DNA of 64,000 nt from Haladaptatus halobius (GCF_020618475.1 NZ_CP085335.1:2108001-2172000), one strand, 5' to 3'; shown: positions 15,999 to 25,528, counted from the stretch's first letter. Translations and numbers: made by a program. The notes: generated by a model from the sequence alone, not told the origin.

Positions 15999-18221
15999 CT
16001 ATTGGAAACCAATGCGCCCGCCGGTCTGGCGCTGGGGTGCGGACGAACCACCCTTGAACTCCTGTTCCATCTGCTCGTAGTAGTCGAGCAGGTCTTCCGT
16101 GATGGTGGCGCGGACGCTCTCCATCGCCTTGCGGAAGTGGCGCATCTCGACCTCGTCGGCCTCGTCGTCTTCGCGGAGCGCCTCGATGGCGGCTTCGCGC
16201 GCAATGGATTCGAGGTCGCTGCCGACGTAGCCGTCCGTCATCTCGGCGAGTTCGCGGAGGCTCACGTCGGGCGCGAGCGGCGTGTCGTCGGTGTGGATCT
16301 TGAGGATCTGCTCGCGGCCCTCGTCGTCCGGCTGGCCGATCATCACGAGGCGGTCGAACCGACCGGAGCGAATGAGCGCCGGGTCGATCATGTCGGGGCG
16401 GTTGGTCGCGCCGATGACCATCACGTCGCCCTTCTCTTCGAGGCCGTCGAGTTCCGTCAGCAGTTGGTTCACCACGCGCTCGGAGACGTTGCTCCCGACG
16501 TCCTGACTGCGGCCGGGAGCGAGGCTGTCGAGTTCGTCGAAGAAGATGACGGTCGGGCTAACCTGTCGCGCCTTGCGGAACGTCTGCCGAATGGCCTTCT
16601 CGGACTCGCCGACCCACTTCGACAGCAGTTGCGGCCCGCGCACGCTGATGAAGTTGGCGTTCGTCTCGTTGGCGACCGCCTTCGCCATCAGGGTCTTCCC
16701 GGTGCCGGGCGGACCGTAGAGCAGAACGCCCGACGGCGGATCGATACCCATCCGTTCGAACTTCTCGGGTGAGGTGAGGGGCCACTCGATGCTCTCTTTG
16801 ACCTGACTCTTGGCATCTTCGAGACCGCCAACGTCGTCCCACGACACCTTGGGCAGTTCGACCAACACCTCGCGCATCGCGGAGGGTTCGACCTCGTTCA
16901 GCGCGCCGCGGAAGTCCTCGCGCTTGACGATCATCCGGTCGATGAGCGACGGCGGGATGGACTCCTCGTCCAGATCTATCTCCGGGAGGTAGCGCCGGAG
17001 TGCCTTCATCGCGGCTTCCTTCGTCAGGCTCTCGATGTCTGCACCGACGAAGCCGTGGGTGTCGTTCGACAATCCGGGGAGGTTCACGTCGTCGGAGAGG
17101 GGCATCCCGCGGGTGTGAATCTGGAGGATCTCCGTGCGACCTTCCTCGTCCGGCACGCCGATCTCGATCTCGCGGTCGAACCGACCGGGACGTCGGAGTG
17201 CCGGGTCGACCGAATCGACGCGGTTGGTCGCCGCGATGACGATGACCTGTCCCCGCGCTTCGAGTCCGTCCATCATCGTCAGCAGTTGGGCGACGACACG
17301 GCGCTCGACCTCGCCGGTCACGTCTTCGCGCTTCGGTGCGATGGAGTCGAGTTCGTCGATGAAGATGATAGAGGGTGCTTCCTCGGCGGCGTCCTCGAAT
17401 ATTTCACGAAGCTGTTGTTCGGACTCGCCGTAGTATTTGGAGATGATCTCGGGGCCCGCGATAGAGAAGAAACTCGCGCTGGTTTCGTTGGCGACCGCCT
17501 TCGCCAACAGGGTCTTGCCGGTGCCCGGCGGTCCGTGGAGCAGGACGCCCTGCGGCGGTTCGATGCCGAGTTTCTGGAAGATCTGCGGGTGCTTCATTGG
17601 GAGTTCGACCATCTCCCGCACGCGCTGAATCTCGTTCTGGAGGCCACCGATGTCCTCGTAGGTGATGCCCCCGCCGGTCTTCTCGAAGCCGGATATCGGC
17701 TCCTCTCGCAGTTCGACCTCGGTGTCCTCGGTGATGAGGCAGACGCCGTCCGGGTCGGTCTCCACGGCGATGAGCGGGATGGCCTGTCCGGGCGAGCGCA
17801 TGAACGGGTGATTCGTACTAGACATGACGGGCACGATGTCGCGCTCGACCACGGGCCGTTTCAGAATCTGACGTTTGACCATTCCGGCGGCGTCGCTTCC
17901 GAACTGGACGCTCGCCTCTTCCGGCGGCGCGAGCACCAGTTTGTCGGCCTTCTCGGCTTCCGCCTTGCGGATTTCGACGCGCTCGCCGATACCGACGTCG
18001 GCGTTCTGGCGCGTAAAGCCGTCGATACGCACCGTGTCGGTGTTCCAGTCCTGCCGGTCGGCGCGCCAGACTTTGGCCGCCGTCGTGTCGCCTCCTTCTA
18101 TCTCGATGATATCTCCGGGGCTCAACTTCAGATGTAAGAGCGTATCCGGATCGAGACGGGCGATACCACGGCCCGAATCGTTCGGGTACGCTTTCGCCAC
18201 CTCCAATTGCACTTCGTTCAT
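15999..18221 (-). CDS. cdc48: Cdc48/VCP-like AAA+ ATPase
   Basis: The 740-residue unfoldase has an N-terminal double-psi barrel plus a second N subdomain (1-185) starting [19 protein letters not shown]. Two AAA modules follow, each with Walker A GPPGTGKT and Walker B FIDELDS or FFDELDS, second-region arginine fingers, and a C-terminal tail ending GGRIGFQ. It extracts and unfolds proteins for proteasomal degradation. Its length and domain order are those of archaeal Cdc48a. It has its own promoter. The next gene, larC, is divergent, so co-regulation is not implied. Confidence 0.96.
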   Translation of the reverse strand: MNEVQLEVAKAYPNDSGRGIARLDPDTLLHLKLSPGDIIEIEGGDTTAAKVWRADRQDWNTDTVRIDGFTRQNADVGIGERVEIRKAEAEKADKLVLAPPEEASVQFGSDAAGMVKRQILKRPVVERDIVPVMSSTNHPFMRSPGQAIPLIAVETDPDGVCLITEDTEVELREEPISGFEKTGGGITYEDIGGLQNEIQRVREMVELPMKHPQIFQKLGIEPPQGVLLHGPPGTGKTLLAKAVANETSASFFSIAGPEIISKYYGESEQQLREIFEDAAEEAPSIIFIDELDSIAPKREDVTGEVERRVVAQLLTMMDGLEARGQVIVIAATNRVDSVDPALRRPGRFDREIEIGVPDEEGRTEILQIHTRGMPLSDDVNLPGLSNDTHGFVGADIESLTKEAAMKALRRYLPEIDLDEESIPPSLIDRMIVKREDFRGALNEVEPSAMREVLVELPKVSWDDVGGLEDAKSQVKESIEWPLTSPEKFERMGIDPPSGVLLYGPPGTGKTLMAKAVANETNANFISVRGPQLLSKWVGESEKAIRQTFRKARQVSPTVIFFDELDSLAPGRSQDVGSNVSERVVNQLLTELDGLEEKGDVMVIGATNRPDMIDPALIRSGRFDRLVMIGQPDDEGREQILKIHTDDTPLAPDVSLRELAEMTDGYVGSDLESIAREAAIEALREDDEADEVEMRHFRKAMESVRATITEDLLDYYEQMEQEFKGGSSAPQRQTGGRIGFQ

Positions 18222-18435
18222 GATTGTTCAGTTGCGGGGATAGTTGTGGGTGATGGTTCGCGGGGCATAAGTCCTTTGTTAGCGGGACTTTCGGTCACGC
18301 TAGTCACCGATAGCCGCCGATAGCTCGAACCGAGCCCGCGTGCGATTGATGGCTACTACGGGACGGCAGTACAAAGGGATAGTGGTGCCGACACGACCGA
18401 TGGGATTTTTCGCACTTCGGCGCGCGATGCGAGGT

Positions 18436-19773
18436 ATGAGGACGCTTGCGTTCGACGGGCGGATGGGAGCGAGCGGGGATATGATTCTCGGGGCGCTGCT
18501 CGACGCAGGGGCAGACCGCGACACGCTCTCGCCGGTGGAAGACGCGCTCGACGTGGAGTATTCAGTCGAGAAGACCGTCAAAAACGGTATCTCGGCGACG
18601 CGGGTTCGGGTGCTTCTGACCGACGAAGTGGGGGCGAGCGAGAACGACGCCGAGCACTCGCACGACGAAGACGACCACCGGCACGACCACGATGGTCACG
18701 CTCACGACGAGCACGGACACGACCACGAGCACCGCGATCACTCGCACGACCACGCGGAAGGTGCCGGGCCGGCGCGCACCTACCGAGAGGTCATCGACCT
18801 GCTAGAATCGATGGGCCTCGACCACGGTATCGAAGACGATGCGAAGCGAGTCTTCCAAATCCTGGGCGAGGCCGAAGCGAGCGTCCACGACACCGACCTC
18901 GACTCGACGCACTTCCACGAGGTCGGGGCGGACGACGCGATCGCGGACGTGGTCGGCGCCTCGCTCCTGTTCGCCGACCTCGACCCGGAGCACGTCGTGA
19001 CGACCCCCCTCGCCACCGGCAGCGGCGAAGTCGGGATGAGCCACGGAACCTACCCGATTCCCGCCCCGGCGGTGGTCGAAATTGCGGCGCGAGCGAACTG
19101 GTCGCTCTCGGGTGGCCCCGTCGAGGCGGAACTGCTCACGCCGACGGGGGCCGCGATTCTCACCCACTTCGCGGATGGGGTCGAGACGCTTCCGACGCTC
19201 CGCGTCGAGGCGTCGGGATACGGTGCGGGAGGGTACGACTTTCCGGAACATCCGAACGTCCTGCGGGTGCTCGTAGGAGAGTCGAAAGGTGGTCTCGTCC
19301 GCGACGACATCGCCGTCCTCGAAACCAACCTCGATGACGCGCCGCCCGAGGTGCTCGGCGGGCTTCAAGAGACGCTCTCGGATGCTGGCGCGCGCGACGT
19401 TTCTATCCTTCCCGCGACGATGAAGAAGGGGCGTCCGGGCCACCTCGTGAAGGTCGTCGTCAAACCCGAGGACGCGGAACGGATCGCCCGAAAACTCGCC
19501 GAGGAGACGGGGACGCTCGGCGTCCGCGAATCGGGCGCGAGCCATCGCTGGATCGCCCGCCGGGAGTTCGAGACCGCGACGCTGGAGATGGCAGATGGAG
19601 AGTTCGAAGGCGATGAGTTCGACGTGACCGTGAAGATCGCGAGCGACGAGTCCGGGTCGGTGTACGACGTGAGCGCCGAGTTCGACGACGCGCTGGCGGT
19701 GGCACGGAAAACGGGACTTTCGGTGCGCGAGGTGATGCGGCGGGCGGAGGCGGCGGTTCACGAAAACCTATAA
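18436..19773 (+). CDS. larC: Nickel-pincer cofactor protein LarC (TIGR00299 family)
   Basis: The 445-residue protein starts MRTLAFDGRMGASGDM, the LarC N-terminal signature. It carries a His/Asp-rich insert (about 75-120, with repeated HDH and HDEHGH) likely to bind Ni, then HFHEVGADDAIADVVG and the C-terminal ferredoxin-like domain with ETNLDDAPPEVLGG. LarC is the CTP-dependent nickel insertase for the pincer cofactor of lactate racemase and LarA-like enzymes. No larA, larB or larE is visible in this window. ATG at 18436 is used because the conserved sequence begins there; earlier in-frame starts lie in the promoter region. Confidence 0.9.
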   Translation: MRTLAFDGRMGASGDMILGALLDAGADRDTLSPVEDALDVEYSVEKTVKNGISATRVRVLLTDEVGASENDAEHSHDEDDHRHDHDGHAHDEHGHDHEHRDHSHDHAEGAGPARTYREVIDLLESMGLDHGIEDDAKRVFQILGEAEASVHDTDLDSTHFHEVGADDAIADVVGASLLFADLDPEHVVTTPLATGSGEVGMSHGTYPIPAPAVVEIAARANWSLSGGPVEAELLTPTGAAILTHFADGVETLPTLRVEASGYGAGGYDFPEHPNVLRVLVGESKGGLVRDDIAVLETNLDDAPPEVLGGLQETLSDAGARDVSILPATMKKGRPGHLVKVVVKPEDAERIARKLAEETGTLGVRESGASHRWIARREFETATLEMADGEFEGDEFDVTVKIASDESGSVYDVSAEFDDALAVARKTGLSVREVMRRAEAAVHENL

Positions 19774-19798
19774 CCGCCGATAGGTCGTAGTCGGCGGT

Positions 19799-20023
19799 AT
19801 GGCTCGCGTCCGCATCCAGTGTCCGTTCGAGGGCTGTGCGGGAATGGGCACGTTCGAAACCGACCCCGACGGCGAGGTCGTCGCCCGCGAGAAGGGCCAC
19901 GTCGAACTCGACAAGTTCCAGAAGGTTGGCAAGCAGTTGCTCTCGGGAACCATTGTCAAAGAAGAGCACCTCCGGTGCCCGGACGACGAAACACATCTGT
20001 TCACCGTGCTGGTGGAACTCTGA
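19799..20023 (+). CDS. Small conserved haloarchaeal protein with Cys pairs
   Basis: This 74-residue protein has CPFEGC near the N-terminus (C8, C13) and LRCPDDETH near the end, with a charged helix between (ARE, KGHVELDKFQKVGK). The two Cys sites and a nearby His could build one zinc site. It lies 25 bases after larC on the same strand and may share its transcript. I do not recognise a named family. Confidence 0.72.
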   Translation: MARVRIQCPFEGCAGMGTFETDPDGEVVAREKGHVELDKFQKVGKQLLSGTIVKEEHLRCPDDETHLFTVLVEL

Positions 20024-20041
20024 GTTGTCTCAGGTCGTCTC

Positions 20042-20770
20042 TCACTCCTCGCGGTGTTCGTCGAGCGCCTCTTCGATGGTCAACTCGCCCGCGGCGACCC
20101 GACGAGCCAGTTCCTCGTCGATTTCGCGGTTGTCCGCCGAGCGCTCGCGCGACCGCCGTTTGATGACGCCCAACTCGCCCGCGGTCGGTTCTATCTCGCG
20201 CTCTTCGACGACCTCGCCCTCCAGTCGCGCGATGTTGACCGCCGCGAGCGCGTCGCCCATCCCTCGCGCCCCAGTGCCGAGGTACGGGGTCGTTCCCGTT
20301 TCGTCCACCAGTTCAACCCGCACGTTGTCGAGTTCGCGGATGAGTTGCGCGCCCTGAAGGCGCGCGCCGTCGCCGATTCGAACGATGGGGTCGACGGTGT
20401 CTTCGACCTCCTTTCTGACGATAGCCGCGGCGTCTGCGAGGGGGACATGAAACGCCGCGGTCACCATGTCACCCGAGAGCACCGCGATGCCGGGGCGCGT
20501 CCCGGGGTCAATTCCGACGACGGTTCTGCCCGCTTCGCCTCGAAGGAGGGTCAGCGCCTCCTCGACCGCCTCTCGGGGGTGTTCCGGGTCGGCGACGACG
20601 ACCGGGAGGTCGGTGTCAAGGTCGTCGTCCTCGGCCCGGATGCAGATTCGCGCTCCGTCGGGGAGTTCGTCGCCCGGTTCGACCGTCGTGAACCGGACGC
20701 CCCTGTCGCGCAGTTCGTTCACCACGTCGTGGTACACTTCGAAGTCCGCTGTCGCAACGACGACTGTCAC
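20042..20770 (-). CDS. RNase H-like-fold protein of unknown role, next to radB
   Basis: With GTG at 20770 the protein is 242 residues long. An N-terminal Rossmann-like strand-helix unit (VTVVVATADFEVYHDVV) is followed by GIDPGTRPG at 86-94, the first strand and catalytic-Asp loop of RuvC/YqgF/DUF460-type RNase H folds, then a charged C-terminal helical tail. This suggests a nuclease or nucleic-acid-binding role, but the other acidic residues cannot be assigned with confidence. The upstream TTG at 20797 is less likely. It is divergent from radB with an 85-base gap, consistent with a repair-related neighbourhood. Confidence 0.7.
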   Translation of the reverse strand: MTVVVATADFEVYHDVVNELRDRGVRFTTVEPGDELPDGARICIRAEDDDLDTDLPVVVADPEHPREAVEEALTLLRGEAGRTVVGIDPGTRPGIAVLSGDMVTAAFHVPLADAAAIVRKEVEDTVDPIVRIGDGARLQGAQLIRELDNVRVELVDETGTTPYLGTGARGMGDALAAVNIARLEGEVVEEREIEPTAGELGVIKRRSRERSADNREIDEELARRVAAGELTIEEALDEHREE

Positions 20771-20855
20771 TACTCGCAGTTCGCGGCGGCGGAACAAAGT
20801 CGCAACGGTCGCGTCGAAACCGGAACCTTTTGCGTGAGAAGTACCAAGAGGGAGT

Positions 20856-21554
20856 GTGACCGACGCCGAGAAACTGACGACCGGGTGCCCGTCCGTGGAC
20901 GACCTGCTTGGAGGCGGACTGGAGCGGGGAACCGTGACGCAGGTGTACGGGCCGCCCGCCGCAGGGAAGACGAACGTGGCGCTTGGGGCCGCCGTCGAAA
21001 CCGCGCGAGCCGGAGGAACCGTGGTCTACATCGACACCGAGGGACTGTCCATCGACCGCTTCGAGCAAGTCGCCAGCGCGCGCGCCGACGACGTGGACGA
21101 ACTCGCCTCCCGAATCGTCATCAAGGAAGTGCTCGATTTCGGAGAACAGGAAGAAGCGGTCAGGGACGTGACGGAGTTCGCCGAGCGCGCGGATCTCGTC
21201 ATCGTCGACAGCGCGACCGGGTTCTACCGCCTCGAACGGAGCGAAGACGAGAAGGCCGGCGAGGCGCTCCGCCGAGTCGCCCGCCAAGTCACCCACCTGC
21301 TCTCGCTCGCTCGAAAGTACGACATCGCCGTCCTGTTGACGAATCAGGTGTACACCGACCCGGACTCCGACGGCACCCGCCCCCTCGGGGGACACACGCT
21401 CGAACACTGGACCGGCGTCGTCCTCCGGGTCGACCGCTTCCGCGGCGGGAACCGCCGAGCTACACTCGAAAAACACCGGTCGAAATCGGCCGGCGGGCGC
21501 GCTCAGTTCCGCATCACCGACTCGGGACTCGAAAGCGCGGAAGAGACGGTTTGA
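20856..21554 (+). CDS. radB: DNA repair and recombination protein RadB
   Basis: The 232-residue RecA-fold protein has Walker A GPPAAGKTN near residues 31-39 and Walker B LVIVDSATGF. It lacks the N-terminal helix-hairpin-helix domain of RadA, which is the definition of RadB. RadB is a euryarchaeal RadA paralog that assists homologous recombination. GTG at 20856 begins MTDAEKLTTGCPSVDDLLGG, the family start. It is divergent from the RNase H-like gene. Confidence 0.95.
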   Translation: MTDAEKLTTGCPSVDDLLGGGLERGTVTQVYGPPAAGKTNVALGAAVETARAGGTVVYIDTEGLSIDRFEQVASARADDVDELASRIVIKEVLDFGEQEEAVRDVTEFAERADLVIVDSATGFYRLERSEDEKAGEALRRVARQVTHLLSLARKYDIAVLLTNQVYTDPDSDGTRPLGGHTLEHWTGVVLRVDRFRGGNRRATLEKHRSKSAGGRAQFRITDSGLESAEETV

Positions 21555-21691
21555 GAGGCTGACGGAGTTTCGTTTTCGAGAAGACACCGTCGCGTGACTA
21601 CGTCTTCGGGTGAGTTGCCGAATCAGGACGAAAATCACGACGCTATCGACGCGAAAGACGAGAAGTCGAACGACTGGCGTGAACTGCGCGG

Positions 21692-22834
21692 TTACAGTTC
21701 GTTGAGTTTTCGGAGCAGTTGGCCCTCGTACTCCCGGTCGCTCTGGACGCCTTTGAGTTCGAGAACGTTGCGCTCCAGCGTGTCGCGGGCGACGTTGAAC
21801 GCCTGCTCCGCGCCGTAGCCTTCGCCGGTACCTGCGACCTGTCCGCGGTTGGTGCGGAGGCGGATCTTACACTGCACGAGCGGCGTTCCGCGAAGTTTCT
21901 CTTTGTGCTCGTGGAATCGGACGTGGGCGTGGCGCACGTGCATATCCTGGTACTTGTTCGTGATCTCCTCGATGCTCTCGCGGATGTCCTGCCGGGAGAT
22001 GGTGTCGAGGAGGCTGATGTTCGTGATCTGCACGTCCATGTGGTCTTCCTCCGTGAACGTGAGGGCGCGGAGCACGTCCGTCTTGGTGAGGACGCCGCCG
22101 ACGACGCGGTTGTCGTCTTCGGGCGTGACGACGAGTCCGGCGTAGTTCTTCTCGAACATCAGTTCGACCGCCTCGCGGACGGTCGCGGAAAGCGAGATGG
22201 TCTCGACGGGGCTATTCATCACGTCGTACACCGGCAGGTCGAGCATCCGGTTGCTGTCGCCCGTGCGCTCGCCCGTTGTCGGCTTGTCCATGTTCCGGGT
22301 GACGAAGTCCACGATGTCGTGGGTCGTGACCATGCCGGTGAGGAAGCCGTCGTCGTTCACGACCGGGAGGCGAGAGATGCTGTGCTCGCGCATGTTGTTG
22401 ATGACGCGACCGAGCGTCGCGTCTTCGGGAATCGTGATGGGGTTCTCCGTGTATATCTGCTCGACGACGAGGGCGTCCAAGTTCTCGAGGACACCTTCGA
22501 GGATCATGTCCTCGTCGATGATGCCCCAGACTTGATCGCCCTCGAAGATGGGTGCGACCTTCGTTCCTCCTTCGACGAGCGCCCGTGCGACGTCGCGCAC
22601 GCCGTCGTTCCAGTTCACCTTCGGCGCGGGTTTCGTAAGCGTCGCTACCTTCGTCTGGTCTTCGATGTGCGACTGGAGAAGCTGTTTCTGGGTGATGACC
22701 CCGTCGTACTCACCCGCCTTAGTCACGACGATGCCTTTCGGGTTCTCCTCCTCGAAGATCGAGCGCGCTTTCCCGAGTCGTTCCTCCGCTTCGATCTCGA
22801 AGTACTCCGTGGTCGCAATGTCAGAGATATCCAT
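21692..22834 (-). CDS. Multi-CBS-domain protein with C-terminal S30AE/HPF-like domain
   Basis: The 380-residue protein has four CBS motifs in two Bateman pairs (about 1-115 and 120-265), with the repeats ending GMVTTHDIVDF and GVLTKTDVLRAL. A C-terminal domain (about 285-380) with HVRFHEHKEKLRGTPLVQC follows, resembling the ribosome-associated S30AE fold. CBS pairs sense adenine nucleotides and S30AE proteins bind stalled ribosomes, so an energy-sensing translation factor is plausible. The start at 22834 is chosen because MDISDIATTEYFEI opens the first CBS unit. A longer upstream frame runs into the lycopene-cyclase promoter. Confidence 0.85.
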   Translation of the reverse strand: MDISDIATTEYFEIEAEERLGKARSIFEEENPKGIVVTKAGEYDGVITQKQLLQSHIEDQTKVATLTKPAPKVNWNDGVRDVARALVEGGTKVAPIFEGDQVWGIIDEDMILEGVLENLDALVVEQIYTENPITIPEDATLGRVINNMREHSISRLPVVNDDGFLTGMVTTHDIVDFVTRNMDKPTTGERTGDSNRMLDLPVYDVMNSPVETISLSATVREAVELMFEKNYAGLVVTPEDDNRVVGGVLTKTDVLRALTFTEEDHMDVQITNISLLDTISRQDIRESIEEITNKYQDMHVRHAHVRFHEHKEKLRGTPLVQCKIRLRTNRGQVAGTGEGYGAEQAFNVARDTLERNVLELKGVQSDREYEGQLLRKLNEL

Positions 22835-22929
22835 CGTCGTTTTGAATGTCGTACTCCGTGGTCTTGAACTTTGTCGCACGAGGAGCATCGTTGCGGGGTT
22901 TTTAGACCCGGAACCCGTACCACACGGGC

Positions 22930-23265
22930 GTGTTACCAGATATCGGTGCGGTGTTCGGCCCGTACACGTACCTCGCCAGCGAGGTCGTTTTCGGGTCGCT
23001 CGCGCTCCTGTTACTCGTGCGGGCAGACGCCCTCGTCCGCGCCGGGAAAACCATCCTCGTCCTGTACCCGCTCGCCTATGTTTGGGACTGGTACACGCTC
23101 ACCATCGGCGTGTTCGAGATTCCACTTCGAACCGGGGTCGAACTGGCCGGGATTCCGGTCGAGGAACACATCTTCATGGTCGTCGTCCCGGCGCTCGTGC
23201 TCGGTATCCACGAGAACCTGTGGCACATCCGAGAGGAAGCGTCTGAAACCGCCAGTAAGCGGTGA
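22930..23265 (+). CDS. Single lycopene cyclase-domain membrane protein
   Basis: The 111-residue protein has three hydrophobic helices and two diagnostic segments, YVWDWYTLTIGVFEIP and PVEEHIFMVVVPALVLG. These match one repeat of the CrtYc/CrtYd/CarR-type lycopene cyclase, which normally has two such units as a fusion or heterodimer. A single-repeat gene may need a partner elsewhere or have another role. GTG at 22930 starts it. It is divergent from the CBS gene. Carotenoid cyclisation in haloarchaea feeds beta-carotene, retinal and bacteriorhodopsin, so a link is possible but no other carotenoid gene is in this window. Confidence 0.82.
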   Translation: MLPDIGAVFGPYTYLASEVVFGSLALLLLVRADALVRAGKTILVLYPLAYVWDWYTLTIGVFEIPLRTGVELAGIPVEEHIFMVVVPALVLGIHENLWHIREEASETASKR

Positions 23266-23320
23266 TTACCGCCGGAAGGCGAGACGGTACGGAGCGATTG
23301 TCACCTTGCGTAACCACTCG

Positions 23321-23335
23321 TTTACCTCTGGTAAA
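23321..23335. promoter_or_regulatory. Candidate operator upstream of the DUF7344-like regulator
   Basis: TTTACC and GGTAAA form a perfect inverted repeat with a three-base spacer, 73-87 bases before the ATG at 23408. Its size suits a small HTH dimer and the downstream gene encodes such a protein, so autoregulation is possible. A second imperfect hairpin (AACCCGGCA with TGCTGGGTT, 23354-23385) encloses a TTCGAATC core like a tRNA T-loop and may be a decayed tRNA fragment. Confidence 0.35.
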
Positions 23336-23407
23336 TGGTGAATAACAAAGGCCAAACCCGGCAATGTTCGAATCCATGCTGGGTTACGAGCAAGGGGTGG
23401 CGGAGTA

Positions 23408-24076
23408 ATGAGCACAATCGGTGACTCCTCTGGCACGGGGAGCAACGATACGGATAGTCAATCGGACGGGTCGGACTCGACCGTCGCCGAACACGTTTCA
23501 GACCTATTCGAATCGAAGAAGTCGCAAACGGAGCGGGCCGCGCCCCTCTCGCGCGACATGGTTTTCGACGTACTGAAAAATCAGCGCCGTCGGTACGCCC
23601 TTCACTACCTGAAACAGGCCGAAGAAACCGTCCAGTTGAGCGACCTTGCGGAGCAGGTCGCCGCGTGGGAGAACGATACCACGGTGGACGCTATCTCGGC
23701 CGCGGAGCGAAAACGAGTCTACACCGCACTCTATCAGTCCCACCTCCCGAAACTCGACGATGCAGGAATCGTAGATTACAACCAAAATCGGGGTATCGTC
23801 GAACTCGCCACCGCCGCAGAGCAGCTCGACCCGTATCTCGAAACGAACACCGGCGACGATATCTCGTGGTGCAAACGGTACCTCGGACTCGCCGTCGCCG
23901 GATTCGCGCTGCTCACCGCGGCGTGGCTGGAAGTCCCGCTGCTCGCCGGTATCGCCGACATCGGTCTCGCCCTACTCGTCGTTCTCGCGTTCACGCTCGT
24001 CGCCGTATTCCACACGTACGACGCGCGACGCGCACCCACGACCGGCGAAACCATGCCGGAAATTCTGGACGAGTAG
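23408..24076 (+). CDS. Membrane-anchored winged-helix regulator (DUF7344-like)
   Basis: The 222-residue protein has an acidic Ser/Asp-rich head (1-45), a winged-helix domain (about 48-135) with FDVLKNQRRRYALHYLKQ and ERKRVYTALYQSHLPKLDDAGI, then two membrane helices (about 160-205) and a short tail. This layout is characteristic of a large haloarchaeal family of putative membrane-tethered regulators. The helix order and the conserved RR-Y-x-L-x-Y motif support it. Target genes are unknown. It stands alone, with a gene-poor segment behind it. Confidence 0.82.
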   Translation: MSTIGDSSGTGSNDTDSQSDGSDSTVAEHVSDLFESKKSQTERAAPLSRDMVFDVLKNQRRRYALHYLKQAEETVQLSDLAEQVAAWENDTTVDAISAAERKRVYTALYQSHLPKLDDAGIVDYNQNRGIVELATAAEQLDPYLETNTGDDISWCKRYLGLAVAGFALLTAAWLEVPLLAGIADIGLALLVVLAFTLVAVFHTYDARRAPTTGETMPEILDE

Positions 24077-24678
24077 AACCGCATCCGCTTTTATCGGCTC
24101 GCCGTCGAGAAGCGACCAGCACGAGAGGGTCGAGAGCGTCTACGACCGCGCGAATGATGGTAAGATTTCGTCCGAATTTCACCGTAGGTGTAAATTACCG
24201 GCGTGCTCACTCAGAAGAACGGGCTTGTCGATTCATTGTTGATCGTATCGTCGTCGTTCTCGCGGCGCACCGTTCGCTGTGGCGATGCTTGAATCTCGGA
24301 AACGGCGGTCGAGGAGGTGACGGGCGCACGAAAGGGGTGGTAGTCTGTGAGGGCGATCTTCACCTATGAACTTGAACCGAACGTCCGTGCCGTTCCGATC
24401 TTATTGAACAGGTCTACGCTCGGTGTCTATTTTATTATCCGTCGGTTAGGGAATCAGTAGATGGTTCCTGAATCGGATACGCGGTCGAATTTTACGTCTA
24501 TTTGGGTCGCAAAGCGGTGATTGAACCGATGGGGGGTGGAGCACTGTTCCAACTCATCAGAGGCGAGGTGTGCCCTCGGCAAGCCGAGGGGGAGGCCAAC
24601 TTCTTCACTCGACGGTAGGCATTTCGACCGGGATAGGGTAAATGGGTTTCTGACGGTAGTTTCGACGGTGTTCGGCGG
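24077..24678. other. Gene-poor stretch with a CCCTCGGC hairpin
   Basis: No gene is supported in these 602 bases, which are AT-richer than the flanking coding DNA. A clear stem-loop, CCCTCGGC-AA-GCCGAGGG, lies near 24570-24590, inside a sequence resembling the 3' ends that follow IS200/IS605-type transposase genes in haloarchaea, but no transposase remnant can be read. The segment starts the accessory zone extending to tRNA-Val at 25529. Confidence 0.35.
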
Positions 24679-24801
24679 TCAGTCGTCACAACAATCCGGA
24701 CAGAGCCCTTCTTGTAGATAGATCGGGAGATTCAGAGATCCACATTCCTTACACTTTTCGGTGATCTTGTTGTGATCATCTGGGTCAACCCCTCTGGCCA
24801 T
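24679..24801 (-). CDS. 40-residue zinc-ribbon micro-protein
   Basis: Starting at ATG 24801, the protein has CKEC at residues 17-20 and CPDCCDD at the C-terminus, with NLPIYLQEGL between them. Two CxxC knuckles about 14 residues apart form a classic zinc ribbon. A TATA-like CTTATTAGC at 24825-24833 (minus strand) lies 24-32 bases before the start, predicting a leaderless message. Haloarchaea encode many such tiny Zn proteins, some affecting swarming or biofilm. A specific role is not known. Confidence 0.7.
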   Translation of the reverse strand: MARGVDPDDHNKITEKCKECGSLNLPIYLQEGLCPDCCDD

Positions 24802-25279
24802 ACGACTTCTTGTTTAATCAGAACGCTAATAAGGATAACCAAGACGAATTGATACGAGTGAGGATAAATCGGGGAGATTCCCCGCTGTACGCCTTTTTCG
24901 TGATCTTTAAAAATCCGTGAGCGTCACGAATGATGACCGCGGACGAACCCCACGCTATCCGTTACTCTGGAACCGTAGTAGATCGAGTGGATTTGGGCGG
25001 ATAGAACATGCCGCCCCCGGCGCGCCGCGCCCTGTCGCACAAGGTGGTTCGTGAACACTATGGCAAACACACCCAGACGGGCAGAATACAACAGTTGAGA
25101 GGGATAACAAGTGAAATATCCTCTCCCCTGAAGTTGCAACTACATCTGTTATAATATCTGCCATGAAAACGTATAACGAGCGTGTGAGAATGTGGGTGGC
25201 AAATCCCGATAAGCGTCCCGATGGGGGTAAGACCCGAGTTCATTAAATCGTAGTCGAAGTTCTCGAAGAACACGGCGAA
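24802..25279. other. Accessory spacer between the zinc-ribbon gene and the HalOD1 fragment
   Basis: Apart from the zinc-ribbon promoter (24825-24833) I see no firm gene. An ATG frame of 48 residues at 25008-25154 (PPPARRALSHKVV, then REHYGKHTQTGRI) is open but has no recognisable family or haloarchaeal acid bias. The stretch has lower GC and stray stops in all frames, like decayed mobile DNA on the 3' side of a tRNA. Confidence 0.35.
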
Positions 25280-25519
25280 ATGGACTTAGACTCGGCGGAC
25301 TGGACACTCTACGATTACATTGACCCTGATTCACTCGATAGCCTCTTCGACCATGAGGGTAACACGATCACGTCACTTGAGTTTATGGTGAAAGGGAAGA
25401 CGGTCACCGTCTGGCAAGACGGAGAGGTTAACGCTGAGTGGAATAGTCGAATCCCTTGCAAGGGTGTTTTCCTTCTTCGAAGGGTAATGTTATGCCTTCT
25501 TGTAATTCCACTTTCGTAG
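25280..25519 (+). CDS. HalOD1-domain fragment
   Basis: The 79-residue frame opens MDLDSADWTLYDYIDPDSLD, then SLFDHEGNTITSLEFMVKGK and a TVTVWQDGEV strand. This is the second half of the HalOD1 output domain common in haloarchaeal signalling proteins. The expected preceding helix IVVEVLEEHGE is present and in frame from 25247, but a TAA at 25244-25246 closes the frame and no start precedes it. The last 25 residues are hydrophobic and out of character. It is therefore either a very short protein or the remnant of a longer one. Its site beside tRNA-Val favours a remnant. Confidence 0.5.
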   Translation: MDLDSADWTLYDYIDPDSLDSLFDHEGNTITSLEFMVKGKTVTVWQDGEVNAEWNSRIPCKGVFLLRRVMLCLLVIPLS

Positions 25520-25528
25520 AACTTCGAG

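Noticed and set aside
24534..24690. Possible IS200/IS605 transposase end at the CCCTCGGC hairpin
   Set aside because: The hairpin is clear, but no TnpA or TnpB residues can be read on either side, so a mobile element cannot be claimed.
25008..25154. 48-codon ATG frame (REHYGKHTQ-containing)
   Set aside because: No family, no acid bias, no promoter of suitable spacing. Left inside the spacer description.
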